Part shown: positions 5,597 to 8,703 of the stretch, piece after piece
How positions within the stretch are numbered: position 1 is the first letter of the stretch
Layout of the letters: the number at the start of each line of letters is the position of its first letter
Assembly (NCBI GenBank): GCA_030638785.1
Contig: DAOWDY010000074.1
Span: 1 to 8,703 of the forward strand
Reading direction: 5' to 3'
Origin: Candidatus Thorarchaeota archaeon
GTDB taxonomy: Archaea; Asgardarchaeota; Thorarchaeia; Thorarchaeales; Thorarchaeaceae
DNA: 8,703 bases
Notes under the pieces: model-generated
Told to the model about the DNA's origin: nothing
What the model saw: only the letters and a program-made list of their open reading frames with translations
Databases searched by the model: none
Position numbers and translations under genes: made by a program

Positions 5597-7327
5597 TTAC
5601 AAAATCACTAATCCCAACATAGACCAGAGCCAAACAACGACAATTGTAAGCACGAGAACAGCAATTAGATCTAGTACTAATCCTGTAGTTATCATCTCGT
5701 CCATCTCTACTTCTCCAGTACTATAGGCAATTGTCGATGGAGGAGTACCTGTTGGTAGTGCAAAGTCCATAGATACGCCAATCGCGATGACCATAATCAA
5801 CAACATTGGATCAATTCCTAAACCAACAGCAAGAGGTATTGCAATAGGAATCAGAATAACAGCGGCACCTGTATTCGACGCAACCATCGTTAGAAGCACT
5901 GCAATACCTCCAACAACGACTACAACCAGCATTGCAGGAAGAACTCCTAGGGCAGTCATTTGGAAGGCAAGGAATGAAGATAGTCCTGTTGAAATCATGG
6001 CATTTCCAAGAGCGATACCACTACCTAATATCAGCAATGAAGACCAGTTAATCTCGGATGATACGTCCTTTTCATCAAGAAGACGGAGACCCAATAGGGA
6101 GAGGCCACCCATCACGGCAACAATAGAGCTCGATATCCCATGGACTCCTTCCGTTAACCATAGTGCTACAACTGTTACGAATACAACAACAACCAGCTTC
6201 TGTTGCGCATTCATCGGTCCAAGTTTGAGATACTCACGCTCTGAAACCTCTTTGAGTTCACTCATCTCTTCTACATCACGAGGTAGCTTGAATCGGAACA
6301 TAAGCCATTGCCAAATTATGGGCAACATGATTAGAACTACAGGCAATCCAAAAGGTATCCAGGACATGAAAGTAAATTCAGTCCCAAGAAATGAGTTGAT
6401 GTAGGTTGCCGCAAGAGGGTTGGGTGGAGATCCAACCAAGCTTGCTACACCACCGATAGTTGCAGAGTAAGCCACGCCCAATACCAAAGCCTTGCCATAC
6501 TTGCTCCTCGTTTCGCCACTGCGAATTCTAGAAATTACTGCAATAGCAATTGGAATCATTATCGCAGCAGATGCAGTATTACTAATCCACATTGAGAGAA
6601 AGGCTGTAACGGACATGACCGTTATCAGGAGACCTGAACCTGACCCAGAACTCTTTGAAAGGATCATCAATGCAAGACGCTTGTCAAGCTCATACTTACT
6701 CAGAGCACGGCCAATAAGAAATCCTCCAAATATCAGCACGACAGCTGGATCAAAGAATGGAGCGAACGCTGTTCTAGGAGCTGCAATTTCCGTGAGTACA
6801 ATCAAGACTGGTATCAGGATAGAGGTGGCAACGAGGCTAATTCCCTCAGAGAACCAGAGAATGGCAACAACAGCAAGAATCATCAAAGCTGCTTGAGAAT
6901 TCACAAGGGGTTGGTAGTCAATGTGGAAAGTTTGTCCAGCCTGCTTTGTTGGTCGAAGCAACTGCTCGAATCCCTGGTCATTCGAGAGTAGCAGTGAGAT
7001 ATCATCAGTAGAACACTCCAAGCCAACCGCTGTAATTTGGAAGGAAACTGTGGTTCCTGGGCCAATAGAAACAATTGACGTATATGTCACTGATAGATTC
7101 GTAGATTCGCCAATCAACTGATAGGTTGTCGTGACTGGAGAACCAGAGTCAACGATTGTGATATTGAAGGAATGATTGATATCAATGCCTACTGAATCCA
7201 CAGTGAGAGTTGCATCGTAATTTCCAGCCTGAATATCTGAAGGCGCAATATTGTATAGAACGAAACCAGCTATCACAGTAATAACAAGAATGACAACAGT
7301 CTTCCTTGAGATTCGATAGGGTTCCAT
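5597..7327 (-). CDS. DASS/SLC13-family sodium-coupled anion (dicarboxylate-type) transporter with extra N-terminal extracytoplasmic domain
   Basis: Integral membrane transporter expected to import di- or tricarboxylates (or sulfate or similar anions) with sodium. Family hallmarks are visible: two SNT motifs, ISNTASAAIMIP (S249-T251) and ASNTGAAVILIP (S484-T486), each followed by a proline-containing helix, and the two sodium/substrate loops GGVASLVGSPPN (292-303) and ALPTGTPPSTIAY (523-535). The duplicated layout matches the inverted repeat of VcINDY-type proteins. In the second loop the usual PPN reads PPS. Unusually, residues 10-27 form one membrane helix followed by a beta-rich stretch of about 110 residues (30-142) rich in Thr/Ser before the transporter core starts near 145; at 576 aa the protein is longer than the usual bacterial members. 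The ATG has AGGAG 8 bases upstream. Exact substrate cannot be told from sequence; an ion-transporter-superfamily relative (ArsB/NhaD-like) is the main alternative. Confidence 0.93.
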   Translation of the reverse strand: MEPYRISRKTVVILVITVIAGFVLYNIAPSDIQAGNYDATLTVDSVGIDINHSFNITIVDSGSPVTTTYQLIGESTNLSVTYTSIVSIGPGTTVSFQITAVGLECSTDDISLLLSNDQGFEQLLRPTKQAGQTFHIDYQPLVNSQAALMILAVVAILWFSEGISLVATSILIPVLIVLTEIAAPRTAFAPFFDPAVVLIFGGFLIGRALSKYELDKRLALMILSKSSGSGSGLLITVMSVTAFLSMWISNTASAAIMIPIAIAVISRIRSGETRSKYGKALVLGVAYSATIGGVASLVGSPPNPLAATYINSFLGTEFTFMSWIPFGLPVVLIMLPIIWQWLMFRFKLPRDVEEMSELKEVSEREYLKLGPMNAQQKLVVVVFVTVVALWLTEGVHGISSSIVAVMGGLSLLGLRLLDEKDVSSEINWSSLLILGSGIALGNAMISTGLSSFLAFQMTALGVLPAMLVVVVVGGIAVLLTMVASNTGAAVILIPIAIPLAVGLGIDPMLLIMVIAIGVSMDFALPTGTPPSTIAYSTGEVEMDEMITTGLVLDLIAVLVLTIVVVWLWSMLGLVIL

Positions 7328-7335
7328 TTCCGTTT

Positions 7336-7340
7336 CTCCT
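7336..7340 (-). promoter_or_regulatory. Ribosome binding site for the DASS transporter
   Basis: Minus-strand AGGAG lies 8 bases before ATG 7327. It supports that start and therefore that the unusual N-terminal helix and extracytoplasmic domain are really translated. Confidence 0.6.
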
Positions 7341-7356
7341 TTTCTGACAATCCTCG

Positions 7357-7367
7357 CTCGATTCGAG
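7357..7367. promoter_or_regulatory. Small dyad near the likely transcription start of the DASS transporter
   Basis: CTCGA-T-TCGAG is a perfect 5-1-5 inverted repeat between the TATA-like box (7372-7380) and the ribosome site. A protein bound here would block transcription start, so it could be an operator; it is short enough to occur by chance. Confidence 0.2.
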
Positions 7368-7371
7368 ATGG

Positions 7372-7380
7372 CTAAAAAGT
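7372..7380 (-). promoter_or_regulatory. TATA-like box, or T-run terminator, between the 120-aa gene and the DASS transporter
   Basis: Minus-strand ACTTTTTAG is centred about 48 bases before ATG 7327, which would give a leader of about 23 bases holding the AGGAG site. The same five-T run sits 33-40 bases after the stop of the 120-aa gene and could instead end that transcript, since archaeal termination uses T tracts. Confidence 0.3.
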
Positions 7381-7412
7381 GGGTCTATGAGGCAACTAGA
7401 TTTTCCGAAGAT

Positions 7413-7775
7413 TCAATCGATAGGTCTCTTAGAAAGTATCCGCTGTATCTCAGAAGGGGTAGAAAAAAGCCCCTTGGTACCAATGATTGTTTTTGTCCTC
7501 TCAATATATCCCTCAGATTGAAGTTCCAGAAGATTTACTAGTTCTTCAAATTTCGAGAATGGACCTTCAAACACCGTGAACCCAGTGAATTCAGTACCGA
7601 ACGCATTTCCAGCCTCAGTAATGATCTTTATTCCCTTCGGAAGTTTGTTTCTAGCAACGGCCCACTTCTTTATCCAGTCCCTCTTCTCCTCCTCAGACAT
7701 AGAACGAAGTCTATACAAGACGAGGTAAACGAACTCAAGTTTCGAAACATCGCCCACAATAGGACTCGCTGCCAT
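7413..7775 (-). CDS. Small 120-aa protein, possible dimeric alpha/beta-barrel (ferredoxin-like) fold
   Basis: Soluble cytoplasmic protein with no signal peptide. The predicted order strand-helix-strand-strand-helix-strand can be traced: KLEFVYLVLYRL (12-23), helix EEEKRDWIKKWAVARNKL (28-45), GIKIITEAGNA (48-58), FTGFTVFEG (63-71), helix FSKFEELVNLLEL (73-85), then YIERTKTIIG (90-99). This is the pattern of small dimeric alpha/beta-barrel proteins (the ABM/EthD/DUF3303-like group). I see no recognisable active-site residues, and the fold call is inference from pattern only. The gene begins 22-30 bases after a good TATA box, so its message is probably leaderless. It diverges from the MFS transporter gene and precedes the DASS transporter by 85 bases; a role linked to either is possible but unsupported. 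Confidence 0.8.
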   Translation of the reverse strand: MAASPIVGDVSKLEFVYLVLYRLRSMSEEEKRDWIKKWAVARNKLPKGIKIITEAGNAFGTEFTGFTVFEGPFSKFEELVNLLELQSEGYIERTKTIIGTKGLFSTPSEIQRILSKRPID

Positions 7776-7797
7776 ACAGCACTTACAGATAGACGAG

Positions 7798-7805
7798 CTT
7801 ATAAA
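7798..7805. promoter_or_regulatory. Symmetric TATA box in the divergent gap
   Basis: CTTATAAA read on the plus strand is TTTATAAG on the minus strand, around the palindrome TTATAA. On the minus strand it is centred about 26 bases before ATG 7775, the exact spacing for a leaderless transcript of the 120-aa gene. On the plus strand it would place a start near 7826, after ATG 7811 but before ATG 7847 of the MFS gene. The minus-strand role is the better supported. Confidence 0.55.
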
Positions 7806-7810
7806 CCGTC

Positions 7811-8703
7811 ATGTCAGCAGCGAAGAAACTACGGAGTAGAAAGAAAATGGGACTTCGAGCGTCTGAGCATAAATGGACACTGATTGCACTTTACTTTGTT
7901 ACATTGATAATGCGAGCATCTTTCTACTTGACAATCGCAGTTATTCAAAGCAATTCATACTTAGGAGGAATTGTTGAAGGCTGGGAAGCAGCAGCTGTTC
8001 TTATTGTGTATCCACTTGCTGAACTCTCGACTGTATCCATCTTCGGATCGTATAGTGACAAAATAGGAAGAAAACCAATTCTTGTGGCAAGCCTGTTTAT
8101 GACAGCCATTACGGCTTTTCTATTTGCAGTGAATTTCATTGCAATTGTCGTTATATTCTTAGGAATTCTCTTCGGAGTAGCTGTTGCTGCTAAAGTAACT
8201 ACCACACTGTCCATTATTGCTGATTGTTCTGAAGAGGGTAATCGTGCCCGGCTCATGGGTTACTATGATCTGTCCACTCTAATGGGTCTAGCAGGAGGAT
8301 ACGGTTTAGGAATCCTCTTTCTACAGTTTGGTTTTGAAGCAATGCCTCTACTACTATTCGCCGCTGTTGCATGTGCGATTAGTGGTTTTGTGGCGATTTC
8401 TGTGATTAAAGAAACAAAGCACGAAACTGGAACAGATGTCAGTGTTAGGGAGCTTCTAAAAAAGGTTGCATCTGATAAGAAAATTCAGAGGCTTTTACCA
8501 GTATACATACCTATTATTGCACTCTACGGATTGATGCTGGCCAATGTTGAAACTATCATCGAAGAGCACTTTTCATTCAGCGATATCGATTTGATAATTC
8601 TCTTCGCATTGCTTGGAGGGTCTCTTGTTCTTGGAATCATAGTAAATGGCCATCTTTCAGATCATTTCAGAAAACGAAGACCGTTCATCACTGTGGGATT
8701 GAT
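7811..8703 (+). CDS. Major facilitator superfamily transporter, 3' end outside window
   Basis: Membrane transporter; 297 codons are visible. After a basic N-terminus (AAKKLRSRKK) come hydrophobic helices starting with WTLIALYFVTLIM (about 22-34). The loop GSYSDKIGRKPI (79-90) is the classic MFS motif A between helices 2 and 3, and a second copy, GHLSDHFRKRRPF (280-292), lies where helices 8 and 9 of the second half should meet, confirming the two-fold MFS plan. A helix-4/5-like stretch LMGYYDLSTLMGLAGGYGLG (about 149-168) fits the family. The central charged loop (about 200-230) separates the halves. The remaining helices are cut off. Substrate cannot be predicted; a drug or metabolite exporter is possible. 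The start is uncertain: ATG 7811 follows an in-frame TAA at 7802, while ATG 7847 would suit the TATA box at 7798-7805 better and would drop 12 basic residues. No strong ribosome site precedes either. Confidence 0.9.
   Translation, partial: MSAAKKLRSRKKMGLRASEHKWTLIALYFVTLIMRASFYLTIAVIQSNSYLGGIVEGWEAAAVLIVYPLAELSTVSIFGSYSDKIGRKPILVASLFMTAITAFLFAVNFIAIVVIFLGILFGVAVAAKVTTTLSIIADCSEEGNRARLMGYYDLSTLMGLAGGYGLGILFLQFGFEAMPLLLFAAVACAISGFVAISVIKETKHETGTDVSVRELLKKVASDKKIQRLLPVYIPIIALYGLMLANVETIIEEHFSFSDIDLIILFALLGGSLVLGIIVNGHLSDHFRKRRPFITVGL

Noticed and set aside
5787..6404. 205-codon open frame on the plus strand
   Set aside because: It lies wholly antisense to the DASS transporter, has a Thr/Ser/Ile-rich composition typical of the mirror frame of a membrane protein, and has no ribosome site.
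7371..7380. Definite terminator for the 120-aa gene
   Set aside because: The five-T run is short and equally fits a TATA-like box for the transporter, so it is listed only as ambiguous.
7945..8256. 103-codon open frame on the minus strand
   Set aside because: It is antisense to the MFS gene, whose motif A and helices are clear in the plus frame.

Overview
The window looks archaeal. The evidence is TATA-like boxes about 25 bases before likely transcription starts, GAGG/GGAG ribosome binding sites, TTG start codons, an ATGA-coupled gene pair, and a Ski2-type helicase with an N-terminal tetracysteine motif like those in archaeal RNA-decay machinery. Base composition is moderately AT-rich by eye. 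The several orphan proteins and this helicase type would suit an Asgard (for example Thorarchaeota-like) or euryarchaeal genome, but nothing here fixes the phylum. Coding density is high and no stretch over 300 bases lacks a gene.

Layout. Positions 1-7775 hold seven genes, all on the minus strand, so the order of transcription runs from right to left. First is a 120-aa small alpha/beta protein (7413-7775), then a DASS/SLC13-type sodium-coupled anion transporter with an extra N-terminal extracytoplasmic domain (5597-7327). A 257-aa protein of unknown function with an acidic linker (4758-5531) and a 67-aa two-helix membrane protein (4463-4666) follow. The last three genes form a compact cluster: a ~396-aa helical orphan (3161-4351), a 256-aa orphan coupled to it by a 4-base overlap (2394-3164), and a large Ski2-like helicase that leaves the window at base 1. 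On the plus strand, a partial major facilitator superfamily transporter (7811-8703) diverges from the 120-aa gene across 35 bases that contain a symmetric TTATAA box.

How the genes may work together. The two transporters and the small genes mostly have their own promoter-like sequences and ribosome binding sites, so they look like separate short units. The orphan-orphan-helicase cluster is the best candidate for an undescribed functional module. Its helicase resembles archaeal RNA-processing helicases, so RNA handling is a reasonable working guess for the two orphans, based on context alone. No RNA genes, CRISPR arrays, insertion sequences or integrase-type genes were seen.
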